Assembly (NCBI GenBank): GCA_050486545.1
Contig: JBJHDM010000011.1
Coordinates: 10,225 to 74,224, forward strand
Reading direction: 5' to 3'
Length of the DNA: 64,000 nt
DNA from: DAOMNN01 sp050486545
GTDB taxonomy: Bacteria; Pseudomonadota; Gammaproteobacteria; Burkholderiales; Rhodocyclaceae
Positions within the stretch are counted from its first letter, which is position 1, and each line of letters begins with the position of its first letter. Below are positions 26,049 to 35,443 of the stretch, one piece after another. Made by a program: the position numbers and the translations under genes. The notes under the pieces are model-generated. The model was not told where the DNA came from and did no database searches. It was given only the letters and a program-made list of their open reading frames with translations.

Positions 26049-27284
26049 TCAGTACAGGATCCTGCAGCGGATCGTGCCCTCGATCGCGCTCAGCTCATCG
26101 AAGGCGACCTGGCTGGCCGCCGCATCCACATCGATGACCACGTAACCGATCTCGGGCGTAGTCTGCAGATACTGGCCGGCAATATTGATTCCCGCCGCCG
26201 AGAAGCGCTCGTTGATGCGCGCAAGCATGCCGGGAACGTTCCGGTGGATATGGAGTACCCGGCACATGCCGGTGTGCTCCGGCAACGTGACTTCCGGGAA
26301 ATTGACTGCGGACACGGTCGACCCGTTGTTGCTGTAGCGAATCAGCTTTGCCGCGACCTCGCGCCCGATATTGGCCTGCGCCTCCGCCGTCGAGCCGCCG
26401 ATATGGGGCGTCAGGATCACGTTATCGAAGCGCGTGAGCGGAGACACGAACGGATCGTCGACGCTCTTCGGCTCGACGGGAAACACATCGACCGCCGCAC
26501 CGAGCAGATGACGTGAATCGAGGGCGCCGACCAGGGCATCGATGTCGACCACGGTTCCACGCGACGCGTTGATCAGGAAGCTTCCGCGCTTCATGGCCGC
26601 GAGTTCGCGCTCACCGATCAGGTTTCGCGTCGCCGGCGTATCGGGAACATGCAGCGTGACGACGTCGGCGGTCGCGAGCAAGGCCTCGAGCGAACCGAGC
26701 GGTCGTGCGTTGCCCAGCGGAAGCTTCGTCTCGATATCGTGGAACACGACGTTCATGCCGAGTTGTTCGGCCAGAACGCCGACCTGGGTCCCGATATGGC
26801 CGTACCCGACGATCCCCAGCGTTTTCCCGCGTGCCTCCCAGGAATTCGCCGCGCTCTTGATCCAGCCTCCACGGTGCTGGACGGCATTCTTCTCCGGAAT
26901 ACCGCGGATCAGCATGATGATTTCAGCCAGAACCAGTTCGGCGACGCTGCGCGTATTCGAGAACGGAGCGTTGAACACCGGAACGCCCCGGCGCGCAGCC
27001 GCATCGAGGTCCACCTGATTCGTGCCGATGCAGAAGCATCCGATGGCGGTCAGTTTCGGCGCCAGGTCGAGTACGGCCTCGGTCAGCCGGGTACGCGAGC
27101 GGATCCCGACGAAATGTGCATCCCGCAGGGCGTCGGCCAGTTCGGCTCCGCTGAGGGCGCCGCTGCGTGCGTCGATCGACGTATAGCCGTCGGAGGTCAG
27201 CGCTTCGACTGCCGATGCATGGATTCCCTCCAGCAGCACGAAACGAAGTCGTTCCTTGGGAACGGAAAACCTGGACTGGTTCAT
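26049..27284 (-). CDS. serA: D-3-phosphoglycerate dehydrogenase
   Basis: 411 residues from ATG 27284, with GGAGTGACGAG upstream. It has the N-terminal catalytic half (GIRSRTRLTEAVLDLAP), the NAD motif GIVGYGHIGTQVG, the catalytic Arg region INASRGTVVDID, a His in LTPHIGGSTAEAQ, and a C-terminal ACT domain (RVLHIHRNVPGMLARINE). The architecture is that of E. coli SerA, feedback-inhibited by serine. It starts serine biosynthesis in the cytoplasm. It sits between nsrR and the FmdE-like gene without clear functional link. Confidence 0.93.
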   Translation of the reverse strand: MNQSRFSVPKERLRFVLLEGIHASAVEALTSDGYTSIDARSGALSGAELADALRDAHFVGIRSRTRLTEAVLDLAPKLTAIGCFCIGTNQVDLDAAARRGVPVFNAPFSNTRSVAELVLAEIIMLIRGIPEKNAVQHRGGWIKSAANSWEARGKTLGIVGYGHIGTQVGVLAEQLGMNVVFHDIETKLPLGNARPLGSLEALLATADVVTLHVPDTPATRNLIGERELAAMKRGSFLINASRGTVVDIDALVGALDSRHLLGAAVDVFPVEPKSVDDPFVSPLTRFDNVILTPHIGGSTAEAQANIGREVAAKLIRYSNNGSTVSAVNFPEVTLPEHTGMCRVLHIHRNVPGMLARINERFSAAGINIAGQYLQTTPEIGYVVIDVDAAASQVAFDELSAIEGTIRCRILY

Positions 27285-27327
27285 CTCGTCACTCCCTCCA
27301 CTGTCGATCCCGTTCGCCTTGCTGAGA

Positions 27328-27942
27328 TCATCCCGCGACCGGCACGATCCGGAAAACCTCCGGATCCCTTGCATGGTCGACGACGATTCGCGCAACACGT
27401 TCCTGCCACAAGGTGCCGAAGCGACGCCTCTCGTGCGTATCGGCCTGCCCTTGCACGCACCGCCCGATCAGCATCGACATCTCCGGATCGGCCGGCACCC
27501 GACCCGGATCCGACTCCGCATCGACCGCGACGCCGCTATCGAGACGCTTGAAGCGCATCGCCAACGGTACGTCGGCCCCGAACTGCATCCGTTCCCGCCG
27601 CACGAAACGCCCCGCCAGCCCCTTGAAACCCCCCGTTCCGGCCGCACCGGTCAAGAGGGTCACGACGCTGGCCACGACGCCCGTGACCCCTTCGTCGACC
27701 GGATTGCGAAACGCCACCTCGACGCCGCCGCGCTCCGGCAACTCATCCGGATACAGGGCCGCAAGCGCACGACAGGTGAGCACATAGGCCGACCCGACGG
27801 TCGGGCACGAATGCCCCGCGAGCCGGACGGCATCCTCGTAGCCGTACTCCAGGATCCCGTCTTCGGCGGCACCCAGAAAATCCGCGAGCGGATCACGTAC
27901 GCGAAGTCTCTCCACAGCGGCATAGAAGGCGGGCAATTGCAT
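27328..27942 (-). CDS. FmdE-like domain protein
   Basis: 204 residues from ATG 27942, chosen because GGAG lies nine bases upstream; ATG 27957 would add five residues. LAGHSCPTVGSAYVLTCRALAALYP matches the H-x-C metal-binding start of the FmdE family (named after a subunit of formylmethanofuran dehydrogenase). No zinc ribbon is visible at the C-terminus. The reaction is unknown. It follows the NnrS-like membrane gene on the minus strand by 50 bp and is probably in the NsrR-controlled operon that starts at 29459. Confidence 0.6.
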   Translation of the reverse strand: MQLPAFYAAVERLRVRDPLADFLGAAEDGILEYGYEDAVRLAGHSCPTVGSAYVLTCRALAALYPDELPERGGVEVAFRNPVDEGVTGVVASVVTLLTGAAGTGGFKGLAGRFVRRERMQFGADVPLAMRFKRLDSGVAVDAESDPGRVPADPEMSMLIGRCVQGQADTHERRRFGTLWQERVARIVVDHARDPEVFRIVPVAG

Positions 27943-27992
27943 GAACGGCATCTCCATTCGATTCGGAAGAAAAACTGGTTACGGCGATTCGG

Positions 27993-29096
27993 TCACACCT
28001 GGCGGCTGCGCCCTGACATGCCCGAACGACCACGGTAGGCGCTCGCGATCATCGTCGCAATGAAAAACACCAACGCCAGGGCATTGATCATGGCGCCGTG
28101 CTGGCGCAGGGAGAACGACTCGGCGAACGCTCCGGCAACGCGCATTGCCAGCGAGCCGTGAAGAAAAAACAGCGGCACGTAGAAGATGGGATGGTAGGGA
28201 ATGCGCACGCGCAGCACGGCCGGAAAAATGATCGGGGCGTGTCCGAAGACCATGGCGAACACGAAACCCAGGGCAATCGCATGCATCGACGCGTCACGCA
28301 TCGCATGACCGGGTTCGAACGCCCCGCCGAGGCCGAGCACCGCCGCCAGCGCCAGCCAGGCGTAGCCGGAGAGCAGGCAGACCGCGATGAATCGCGTGAG
28401 GCCTTGCTGACGCGCATTGTGCCGGGCGATGTCAAAGACCAGCAGCCAGCATGCAAGTGAAAGAAGGCCGGCGGCGAACAGACGCAGACCGGCAAGCTCG
28501 AACCACAGGCTCAGCGTCGCGCCGGTCAGGGTCACTGCCGAAGCAAGCACGAACGCAGGCGTCGCAATCGAACGACGTGGAAGGAAACGGGTCAGTTCGA
28601 GGCGTTCGCCGGCAATGGTCAGGACCAGGAACGAGAGCCACAGGGCAACAGCCCCATGAAGGTTGTGCGTCACCGTCCAGGCGAGATTGCCCGCGAGCAG
28701 GCACGCCGCCGCGATCGCCAGCATGATCGTAAACAGCGCCACCTGGCGTTGCACGATCACGACGCTGGCGGCCAGCAGGATCGCCGCGGACGCCAGGAAA
28801 AGCGACTGTGCGAGCAGGACCCCTGCCCCGAACAACAGGACCAACCCACCCGCACCGGCAGCCAACGGTGCCAGATAGGCCCACCCCTTCCCCAGTGCCA
28901 CCGCACGCTCGAGACTGATCACGGTCGCGAAGAAGGCCGGAATCATCAACGCCGCATGCAGGGCGGCATTCTCGAGTGCCACGGGGGGAACGGCAACGCC
29001 GAGCCGTGCGAGGCCTCCGAGGATGCCGAATACGAGCGAAAGCATCCCGATCACCAGGATCGGCGCCCGGGCGAGTGGAGGAAGGTCAGTCCGCAT
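27993..29096 (-). CDS. NnrS-like polytopic membrane protein
   Basis: 367 residues from ATG 29096, with GAGGAGAG upstream. About eleven or twelve TM helices. Histidines fall in helix contexts similar to NnrS: ENAALHAALMIPAFFATVISLER, WTVTHNLHGAVALW, MHAIALGFVFAMVFGHAPIIFPAVLRVRIPYHPIFYVP, and FFLHGSLAMRVAG. It is shorter than NnrS and lacks its N-terminal FRPFY motif. It lies 45 bp downstream of a SufT-like gene under an NsrR-like site. A haem-binding NO-protection role is an inference from these histidines and the setting. Confidence 0.65.
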   Translation of the reverse strand: MRTDLPPLARAPILVIGMLSLVFGILGGLARLGVAVPPVALENAALHAALMIPAFFATVISLERAVALGKGWAYLAPLAAGAGGLVLLFGAGVLLAQSLFLASAAILLAASVVIVQRQVALFTIMLAIAAACLLAGNLAWTVTHNLHGAVALWLSFLVLTIAGERLELTRFLPRRSIATPAFVLASAVTLTGATLSLWFELAGLRLFAAGLLSLACWLLVFDIARHNARQQGLTRFIAVCLLSGYAWLALAAVLGLGGAFEPGHAMRDASMHAIALGFVFAMVFGHAPIIFPAVLRVRIPYHPIFYVPLFFLHGSLAMRVAGAFAESFSLRQHGAMINALALVFFIATMIASAYRGRSGMSGRSRQV

Positions 29097-29141
29097 GGCG
29101 GCTCTCCTCACCCACGTCCTCGGTACCGACGCCGGCCACGG

Positions 29142-29459
29142 TCACCATCCGAAATGCTTCTTCGCACCGGGTTGCATCCTTTCCGGGGTCCACGGCGGGT
29201 CCCACACCAGTTGCACCGTAACGCGGTAGTGCTCGGGCAGAACCACATCGAGCACGGCATCAATGTCGCCAATGATCATGTCGGCCATCGGGCAGGCGGG
29301 CGACGTCATGGTCATGCTCACCTTGACCTCGTCGGCACCGACGTCGATATCGTAGATGAGGCCGAGATCGACGATGTTCATGCCGATCTCGGGATCGATC
29401 ACCTGGCGCAGGGCCTCGCGCAGGTCTTCCGGATTGGGGGTCGGGGTCTCCGTATTCAC
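29142..29459 (-). CDS. SufT/PaaD-like DUF59 iron-sulfur assembly factor
   Basis: 105 residues from GTG 29459, chosen for the AAGG nine bases upstream; TTG 29468 would add three residues. It has the DUF59 signatures DPEIGMNIVDLGLIYDIDV and TMTSPACPMADMI with the conserved cysteine, and WDPPWTPERM near the end. Family members help iron-sulfur cluster maturation. First gene of an operon with an NnrS-like membrane protein, with an NsrR-like operator over its promoter. This suggests repair of NO-damaged clusters; that is inference. Confidence 0.85.
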   Translation of the reverse strand: MNTETPTPNPEDLREALRQVIDPEIGMNIVDLGLIYDIDVGADEVKVSMTMTSPACPMADMIIGDIDAVLDVVLPEHYRVTVQLVWDPPWTPERMQPGAKKHFGW

Positions 29460-29474
29460 GGCGTACAACCTTAT

Positions 29475-29497
29475 AAGATACGTTTTAGTTTCATCTT
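29475..29497 (-). promoter_or_regulatory. NsrR-like operator before the SufT-like gene
   Basis: A 23-bp imperfect palindrome beginning AAGATACGTTT and ending AGTTTCATCTT on the plus strand, agreeing with the NsrR consensus at most arm positions. It lies 16 bp from the GTG start of the SufT-like gene and would overlap the promoter. Confidence 0.65.
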
Positions 29498-29544
29498 ACG
29501 TCGCCTCCACCCTCCGGTCAATGACCGTTCGAGGGGATGCCGCC

Positions 29545-29573
29545 AAAAAAAGACGGGCGCCGAAGCGCCCGTC
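29545..29573 (-). terminator. intrinsic terminator of the porin gene
   Basis: A nine-bp perfect stem, GACGGGCGC (29552-29560) and GCGCCCGTC (29565-29573), with a four-base loop. On the minus strand it is followed by seven T. It lies 26 bp after the porin stop codon. Confidence 0.92.
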
Positions 29574-29598
29574 CCGTTCCAACCGTGAGGAGTGACGG

Positions 29599-30648
29599 TC
29601 AGAACGCGTGATTGATGCCGGCCAGGAAGTTGCGGCTGGAATCGCCAGGGGACATGTTGTCCGCACTGACGAAGGCTGGTGACCGTACGCTCTGCCCGCT
29701 ATCGTTGCGGATATGGCCAAAACCGGCATAGAGCAGAGTGCGCTTTGAAAGCGAGTGGGAGTAGGCAACAGCCCAGGATCTGGCGTCGGCATTGCTGGCA
29801 TCGGCCTTCAGACGACCGTAGCCCAGAGACACCTTGCCGGCGGCACTGACGGGCATGGTGGCACCGATATGCCAGACCTTGTCCGAATCCTCCTGGACGG
29901 TCGCGTTCTTGATATGCTGATAAGAGCCCGACAGCTTGACGGCGCCGAAATCGTAGGAACCTCCCAGATAGATCTCGCGCTTGTCCTTGCTGCTCACGGG
30001 CTCCTTCTCGTGACTGAAGATCAGGCTGGCGGCAAAGGGGCCCCCCGCATAATCGATACCCAGGGCTGCCACATCCCCCTTGCGCCGATCACTGACCTGA
30101 TTCACTTCGTTGAAGCCATAGATGGCATTGAGCGACAGCCCCCCGAAACTGGGTGATTTGTAGTTGACCGCGTTGTTGATGCGCGCCGCCCCACCGGCTA
30201 CGATCCGGGAGCCTGCCCTGGCCGCAAGCACGAACTGCGGACTGATCGGAACGGGCGTGATCGCGTCGTATCGGAACACGTAGTATCCCGGATGGTATTG
30301 GCGGCCGAGACCGACAAAGCCGAAACCGCCCTGCAGACCGACGTACTGCTGACGCGCCAGATTGGGCGCTGCGCCGAGCCCCGTGTTCTCGTCGGGATTG
30401 ATCCCGTATTCCAGCGTGAATACGGCCTTCAAGCCGTTTCCGAGATCTTCCGATCCGCGAAAACCCAGGCGTGAGCCGGTCCAGCCGCTGCTCTGTACCC
30501 CGGTGAGTTTGGCGCTTCCCGTCTTGCCGTGCGCGAGGAACGTATCCACGACCCCATACACCGTCACGTTGGACTGCGCCAGGGCGGGCGTTCCGACGAG
30601 TGCGGCAGCGACAACACCCGCCGCAATCGCAATTTGACGTTTCTGCAT
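29599..30648 (-). CDS. outer membrane porin, betaproteobacterial (Gram-negative porin) type
   Basis: 349 residues. A signal peptide ends at ALAQ (residue about 25), followed by SNVTVYGVVDTFLA, the usual first strand of beta-type trimeric porins. SGWTGSRLGFRGSEDLGNGLKAVFTLEYG is characteristic, and the protein ends in NFLAGINHAF with a terminal Phe for Bam-dependent insertion. AGGAGAAG precedes the ATG. General diffusion of anionic solutes is likely. It is next to the TRAP and aryl-CoA ligase genes but has its own promoter and terminator. Confidence 0.93.
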   Translation of the reverse strand: MQKRQIAIAAGVVAAALVGTPALAQSNVTVYGVVDTFLAHGKTGSAKLTGVQSSGWTGSRLGFRGSEDLGNGLKAVFTLEYGINPDENTGLGAAPNLARQQYVGLQGGFGFVGLGRQYHPGYYVFRYDAITPVPISPQFVLAARAGSRIVAGGAARINNAVNYKSPSFGGLSLNAIYGFNEVNQVSDRRKGDVAALGIDYAGGPFAASLIFSHEKEPVSSKDKREIYLGGSYDFGAVKLSGSYQHIKNATVQEDSDKVWHIGATMPVSAAGKVSLGYGRLKADASNADARSWAVAYSHSLSKRTLLYAGFGHIRNDSGQSVRSPAFVSADNMSPGDSSRNFLAGINHAF

Positions 30649-30744
30649 CGATCTTCTCCTTTGGTCTCTGTTACTTGCTTATGGAATGCACTGCCCCCAC
30701 CGGAGGCACTGCAGGTACAACACGGTCACGGAGTGCGGTCCCCT

Positions 30745-32067
30745 TCATCCGAACAGGCGCACCAGGAACAGGCTGATCGAGGGGACGAATACCAGGAGCA
30801 GGACACGAATCGCGTCCGAGCACAGGAACGGCACGACGCCTCGGAACGCGACCGCCATGGGCACGTCGCGGGCGAGGCTGCTGATGATGTACATGTTCAT
30901 GCCGACCGGCGGTGTGATCAGCCCGATCTCGACCACCGACAGCGCGAGGATGCCGAACCAGATCGCCTTCTCGGTATCGCTCAGGCCGAAGAACTCCAAC
31001 CCCATGATCACGGGGAAGAAGATCGGCACCATGAGCAGGATCATCGAAAGGCTGTCCATGATGCAGCCGAGCAACAGCAGGATCAGGATGATGCCGAACA
31101 ACACGCCGAGCGGCGGCAAGCCGGCACTGTCGACCCAGGCCACCAGTTCCATCGGCATGCGCGTGAGCGCGAGAAACACGTTGAACACGTCGGCACCGAG
31201 CAGGATCAGGAAGATCATCCCGGTCGCCTGCGCGGTGCCGTAGATGCAAGCAACCCAGCCGCCCCCCTTCAGGGCTCCCGACCGCAGGGCCACCAGACCG
31301 GTCGCGATCGCACCGATCGCAGCCGCCTCCGTGGGGGTGAAAAAACCGCCGTAGATGCCACCGATGACGACCACGAAGATCGTAATCACCTGCCACACGC
31401 GCCCGAGCGCACGCAGACGCTCGCGCCAGTCGCACCGTGGCCCCGGCGGGCCGGAATCCGGGAACAGGCGAACGTAAACCATGATCGCAAGCATGTAGCC
31501 GAGTGCCGCGAGGATGCCCGGCACGAAGGCGGCGAGGAACAGGGTCGCGATGTTCTGCTCGGTCAGGATCGCGTAGATGACGAGTACGACCGACGGCGGG
31601 ATGAGGATACCGAGGGTGCCGCCTGCGGCCAGTGCCCCGGTGGCCAGCCCCGGCGCGTACCGGTGGCGGCGCAGCTCGGGCAGTGCGACCTGGCCCATCG
31701 TCGCCGCCGTCGCAAGCGAGGAGCCGCAGATCGTGCCGAACCCGGCGCAGGCACCCACCGACCCCATGGCGATCCCTCCCCGCCAGTGTCCGATGAAAGC
31801 GTTTGCAGCCTCAAACAGGCTTTTGGACAATCCGCCACGCAGTGCGAACTGCCCCATGAGCAGGAAGAGCGGCACCACCGAAAGGTCGTAGACCGAGTAG
31901 CGCCCGAACGCTGCGGTCTTCAGGTAGGCGAGCAGCGGAGACCAGCCGATCAGCGTCACGTAACCGCCGATGCCGGTGACCAGCATGGCCACACCGACGT
32001 GAATCCTCAGCGCCAGCAGGCCGATCAGGACCCCGAACGACAGCAGTCCGAGCTGGACCCCCGTCAC
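30745..32067 (-). CDS. dctM: TRAP transporter large permease (DctM type)
   Basis: 440 residues from GTG 32067, which overlaps the small-subunit stop (GTGA). Twelve or more TM helices. Family signatures are VPLFLLMGQFALRGG, GTICGSSLATAATMG, ATGALAAGGTLGILIPPS, FFTPTEAAAIGA and PPVGMNMYI. It forms the sodium-driven translocation channel with the DctQ subunit upstream. Substrate is probably a carboxylate; the adjacent aryl-CoA ligase hints at an aromatic acid. Confidence 0.92.
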   Translation of the reverse strand: MTGVQLGLLSFGVLIGLLALRIHVGVAMLVTGIGGYVTLIGWSPLLAYLKTAAFGRYSVYDLSVVPLFLLMGQFALRGGLSKSLFEAANAFIGHWRGGIAMGSVGACAGFGTICGSSLATAATMGQVALPELRRHRYAPGLATGALAAGGTLGILIPPSVVLVIYAILTEQNIATLFLAAFVPGILAALGYMLAIMVYVRLFPDSGPPGPRCDWRERLRALGRVWQVITIFVVVIGGIYGGFFTPTEAAAIGAIATGLVALRSGALKGGGWVACIYGTAQATGMIFLILLGADVFNVFLALTRMPMELVAWVDSAGLPPLGVLFGIILILLLLGCIMDSLSMILLMVPIFFPVIMGLEFFGLSDTEKAIWFGILALSVVEIGLITPPVGMNMYIISSLARDVPMAVAFRGVVPFLCSDAIRVLLLVFVPSISLFLVRLFG

Positions 32068-32585
32068 CTGCGCACCTGCAGCATATGGACGAACGCCGTA
32101 TACAGGGCGGCGGCACCGAGCAGGCAGAACGACGGCACCATGGGCACGAAGGCGTACCAGGTGGGGATGCGCAGCAACATCGAGCTGTCGCCCGTTCCAC
32201 GAATCTCGGCCATCCCGATGGACAGTCGCCAGGCCACCAGGAACGCGACCAGCGCAAGGACCAGCGCGGCGAACGCGTCGAGCAGGGCCCGCTTGCGCGG
32301 GCCCACCCGTGCCGTAAAGAAGTCGACAACCACATGACCACCTACCATCTGGCAGTACGGCAGGAACATCGATACGGCAATTGCGCAACCAAGCTGCACA
32401 AGTTCGAAGTCCCCAAGGACGGGCTTGCCGAAGGCAGCACGACCGACCACGCTGACCACCGACGTCAGCGCGATCGCGGCCAGCACCAGTCCGCCGCCGA
32501 TGGCAAACCCGCGGCAGGCATAATCGAGCACCTTGCCAAGAGGTCCTGCCGGTCGAACGCTTTCGAATACGATTCGATCACCCAT
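32064..32585 (-). CDS. dctQ: TRAP transporter small permease (DctQ type)
   Basis: 173 residues from ATG 32585. Four TM helices; the conserved stretch FELVQLGCAIAVSMFLPYCQMVGGHVVVDFF is typical. Stop and next start are fused (GTGA at 32064-32067), so it is coupled to the large permease. The gene starts 102 bp after the binding-protein stop. Confidence 0.88.
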   Translation of the reverse strand: MGDRIVFESVRPAGPLGKVLDYACRGFAIGGGLVLAAIALTSVVSVVGRAAFGKPVLGDFELVQLGCAIAVSMFLPYCQMVGGHVVVDFFTARVGPRKRALLDAFAALVLALVAFLVAWRLSIGMAEIRGTGDSSMLLRIPTWYAFVPMVPSFCLLGAAALYTAFVHMLQVRR

Positions 32586-32687
32586 GTATCCGGTCCGTGT
32601 GGGTCGATGGATGCGCTGCAGGGGCGCCTTTCTCGAACGGTGAGACAAGACGGGTGCGCCCGCGCGGACGACACCCGTCACGCCTAC

Positions 32688-33722
32688 TCAGTTGCTGTGC
32701 TTTGCGATCAGTGCGCGTGCAGCCTCGAGCAAGGCCGGTCCGTCCGCACCCTTCGCATTCGCATCCTTGATCCAGGTGTCGACGACCTGGGCGCTGGCTT
32801 GTCGCCACTGCTCCAGCTCGGCCGCAGGAATCGTGTTGATGGGGTTGCCACGGTCCGCGACCTGCTGGCGAGCGGGTCCGTCGGCTGCGTCCCAGACCGA
32901 CCCGATCCAGGCCGACGTTTCCACCCCGCTGTTGGCATCGATCACCTTCTTCAGATCGTCCGGAAGCCGGTCGTACCGGGCCGGATTCATCGCGAAGACG
33001 AAAACGGTCGTATACAGACCCGCATAATCCGGATCCCCTTCGCTGGCAAAGCGGGTCAGTTCATGCACCTTGATTGCCGGCACGACTTCATACGGAATGA
33101 TGGCGCCATCGATCACACCCTTGGACAAGGCCTCCGGCACCTGAGGTACAGGCATGCCGACGGGCGAGGCACCCAGCGACGCGAGCATCAGGTTGGTCAG
33201 TCGGGTCGGCGCGCGCAATTTGGTGCCGCGCAGATCGGCGAGACTCGTCACCGGGTTGCGCACCATGAAGAAGTGGCCGGCGCCATGAACGTGGAACGCC
33301 AGCGGCCGCACCCCCCGGAACTCGTCCCGATTGTGCTCCTCTACGAACTCCCACACCGCACGGCTGGTCGCTTCGGCCGTGGTCATCATGAACGGAAGCT
33401 CGAAAACCTCGACGATCGGGAAGCGCCCTGCGCTGTAGCCCGGCAGCGTCCACACGATGTCCGCGATGCCGTCGCGCACCTGGTCGATCAGTTGCGGCGG
33501 CGTTCCACCCAATTGCATGGCCGGGAAAATCTGGCACTTCAATCGGCCGTCCGATTCCCGATTGATCTTGTCGCACCATGGCGTGATGAACTTCGCATGG
33601 GCGGTCGAGCCGGTCGGCAGGAAATGATGCACCCGCAAGACCTCCTCACGGGCGGCTGCGGGCAGCGCCGCGGCCAGGCACAGCATCGCGGCGAAGCCGC
33701 GCAGGAACTTCGTGGTTCTCAT
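32688..33722 (-). CDS. dctP: TRAP transporter solute-binding protein (DctP type)
   Basis: 344 residues with a signal peptide (FAAMLCLAAALPAAAREE). LRVHHFLPTGSTAHAKFITPW and DLRGTKLRAPTRLTNLML are DctP-family segments, with the conserved arginine that binds the ligand carboxylate in LRAPTR. It is periplasmic and delivers the solute to DctQM. It is encoded first, 55 bp downstream of the aryl-CoA ligase, in one minus-strand set ligase-P-Q-M. Confidence 0.92.
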   Translation of the reverse strand: MRTTKFLRGFAAMLCLAAALPAAAREEVLRVHHFLPTGSTAHAKFITPWCDKINRESDGRLKCQIFPAMQLGGTPPQLIDQVRDGIADIVWTLPGYSAGRFPIVEVFELPFMMTTAEATSRAVWEFVEEHNRDEFRGVRPLAFHVHGAGHFFMVRNPVTSLADLRGTKLRAPTRLTNLMLASLGASPVGMPVPQVPEALSKGVIDGAIIPYEVVPAIKVHELTRFASEGDPDYAGLYTTVFVFAMNPARYDRLPDDLKKVIDANSGVETSAWIGSVWDAADGPARQQVADRGNPINTIPAAELEQWRQASAQVVDTWIKDANAKGADGPALLEAARALIAKHSN

Positions 33723-33777
33723 GGTTTTAGTCTCCTCCTGGTGCGTTGCAGAGCATTCCGGACATCTCCGCGACCCT

Positions 33778-35268
33778 TCAGCGTGTCGCCGCGGCAAGTT
33801 CGCCACGGCGCAGCTTGCCGGTCTCGGTACGTGGGAATTCCTTGACGAAATGCACTTCGGTCGGCCGCTGATAGGCGGGCAGACCGGCGATCGCCGCAGC
33901 GACAAGCGCGCGCAGCGCCGGCTCCGGTTCCTGGACGGGCACGACGAACAGGTGGAGGCTGGTGATGTGCCGGTCCCCGGTTCCACACGGCACCACGCAC
34001 AGTTCGCGAACGTCGGACTTCAGTCCATCGAGCAATCGCTGCTCGATCGCCAGTGTGTCGACCCATCGGCCAAACACCTTCAGCAACTGGTCCGAACGCC
34101 CGGCGAAACGCCACCCGCCGTCCTCGACGGAGCGTCGAAACAGATCTCCCGGGGAGAATCCGCGGTCACCGAAACGTGCGCTGTCATGAGAGACCGCCCG
34201 TGCGTAACCCAACGCCACGGCCGGGTGGGAAAACCACAGCCGGAACGCATCCTGGCCGGCATCGACCGCAGGCTCGATCGCTACATGCGTACAGGGCGTG
34301 GGGAGCGCGCCGCCGTCCTTTGCGGCACGATAGAGCACCAGCGACAGCGTTTCCGTAGTGCCGTAGCCATTCACCAGCGCAATGCCGGTCTGCGCCCTCC
34401 AGGCCTCCGCGAGATCCGGCGGACAGGCCTCACCGGCCGAGACTGCGGCACGCACCGTTGCGAAGCCGCCGGTTCGCGCTTCGACGATGCGCCGATACAG
34501 GGTTGGCACGCTGAAGAGCAGCGTCGGCCGATGACGCCGCAACTGTTCGGCGACCCGCTCCGGATCCGGCCATTCGGGATCGAGCACCACCGATGCACCG
34601 AGCCGCAAGCCGGCGAACAGCGCGTTGGCCAGCGGATACGCGAAGAACAGCTTCGAGGTGGCGTAGAAGCGATCTCGCGGCGTGGCACCCAGCACGTCGC
34701 GAGCGAACGCATGTGCCTCGCGCACCGCACGGTGCGCATGCACGATGCCCTTGGGCTTTCCGGTGGTTCCCGATGAATACAGAAGGAAAGCGGGCGCATC
34801 GTCGTCGGCGGCGACCGGTTCGGAATCCTGCACGACCACGGGCACTGCGGCGCACCACTCCGAGCGCGCCAAGGCACGCAGATCCCCGAACGTCCCTGCG
34901 GCCTCGTCCTCGAGCAGCAAGGCTACCGCACCGGAATCGGCGACGAGATCACGAAGCTGCGCGTGCGGCGTTCGCGAACTGACCGCGATCGGCAGCGCCC
35001 CGACCCAGACCAGCCCCAGGAAGGCGCCGACCCAATCGACACCGTCGCGCAACGCAAGTACGCAACGATCGCCCGGACGGATACCGCGCTCGCTCCACGC
35101 AGCGCCGCACCGTGCGACCAGGTCATGGAGATCCGCATACGTTAGCGCCGCATCGCCCTCGATGAGTGCGATCGCATCCGGATCCCCTGCCAGGAGCATC
35201 TGCGCAGCATTCACCGCGAAACGGCTCCCGGCACTCCCCGCACTGCACCCGTCACCCCACGGTCGCAC
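33778..35268 (-). CDS. aryl-CoA ligase, benzoate-CoA ligase family
   Basis: About 496 residues from GTG 35268, preceded by AAAGGA. A TTG at 35292 or GTG at 35214 are other options, as there is no ATG before the conserved FAVNAAQMLL. ANL-superfamily motifs are YSSGTTGKPKGIVHAH (P-loop), NGYGTTETLSLVLYR (A5), GDLF and GRSDQLLKVFGRWVD (A7-A8), and TETGKLRRGEL with the catalytic lysine. The order resembles benzoate-CoA ligase, and the link to a TRAP carrier and LysR regulator fits an aromatic acid. It differs clearly from the 2-aminobenzoate ligase at 45802. Exact substrate unknown. Confidence 0.82.
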   Translation of the reverse strand: MRPWGDGCSAGSAGSRFAVNAAQMLLAGDPDAIALIEGDAALTYADLHDLVARCGAAWSERGIRPGDRCVLALRDGVDWVGAFLGLVWVGALPIAVSSRTPHAQLRDLVADSGAVALLLEDEAAGTFGDLRALARSEWCAAVPVVVQDSEPVAADDDAPAFLLYSSGTTGKPKGIVHAHRAVREAHAFARDVLGATPRDRFYATSKLFFAYPLANALFAGLRLGASVVLDPEWPDPERVAEQLRRHRPTLLFSVPTLYRRIVEARTGGFATVRAAVSAGEACPPDLAEAWRAQTGIALVNGYGTTETLSLVLYRAAKDGGALPTPCTHVAIEPAVDAGQDAFRLWFSHPAVALGYARAVSHDSARFGDRGFSPGDLFRRSVEDGGWRFAGRSDQLLKVFGRWVDTLAIEQRLLDGLKSDVRELCVVPCGTGDRHITSLHLFVVPVQEPEPALRALVAAAIAGLPAYQRPTEVHFVKEFPRTETGKLRRGELAAATR

Positions 35269-35443
35269 TGCGACGAGTCCTTTCCAAAGCAAACGGAAAC
35301 CCCGGCAATAGAAAGCGCCATTGCCAACCCTCCTCCTTATCTCCGTATTCGTTTTTTTTATGTGGAGGCATTACACTCGTAGCGGTTTGGCAGCACAATC
35401 CCAAAGACCCGATTACCTTTATCGATATTCTCAATAACGCCGG

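Noticed and set aside
30529..33845. Long plus-strand frames opposite the TRAP transporter and binding-protein genes
   Set aside because: They encode His/Asp/Arg-rich strings antisense to clear membrane and binding proteins.
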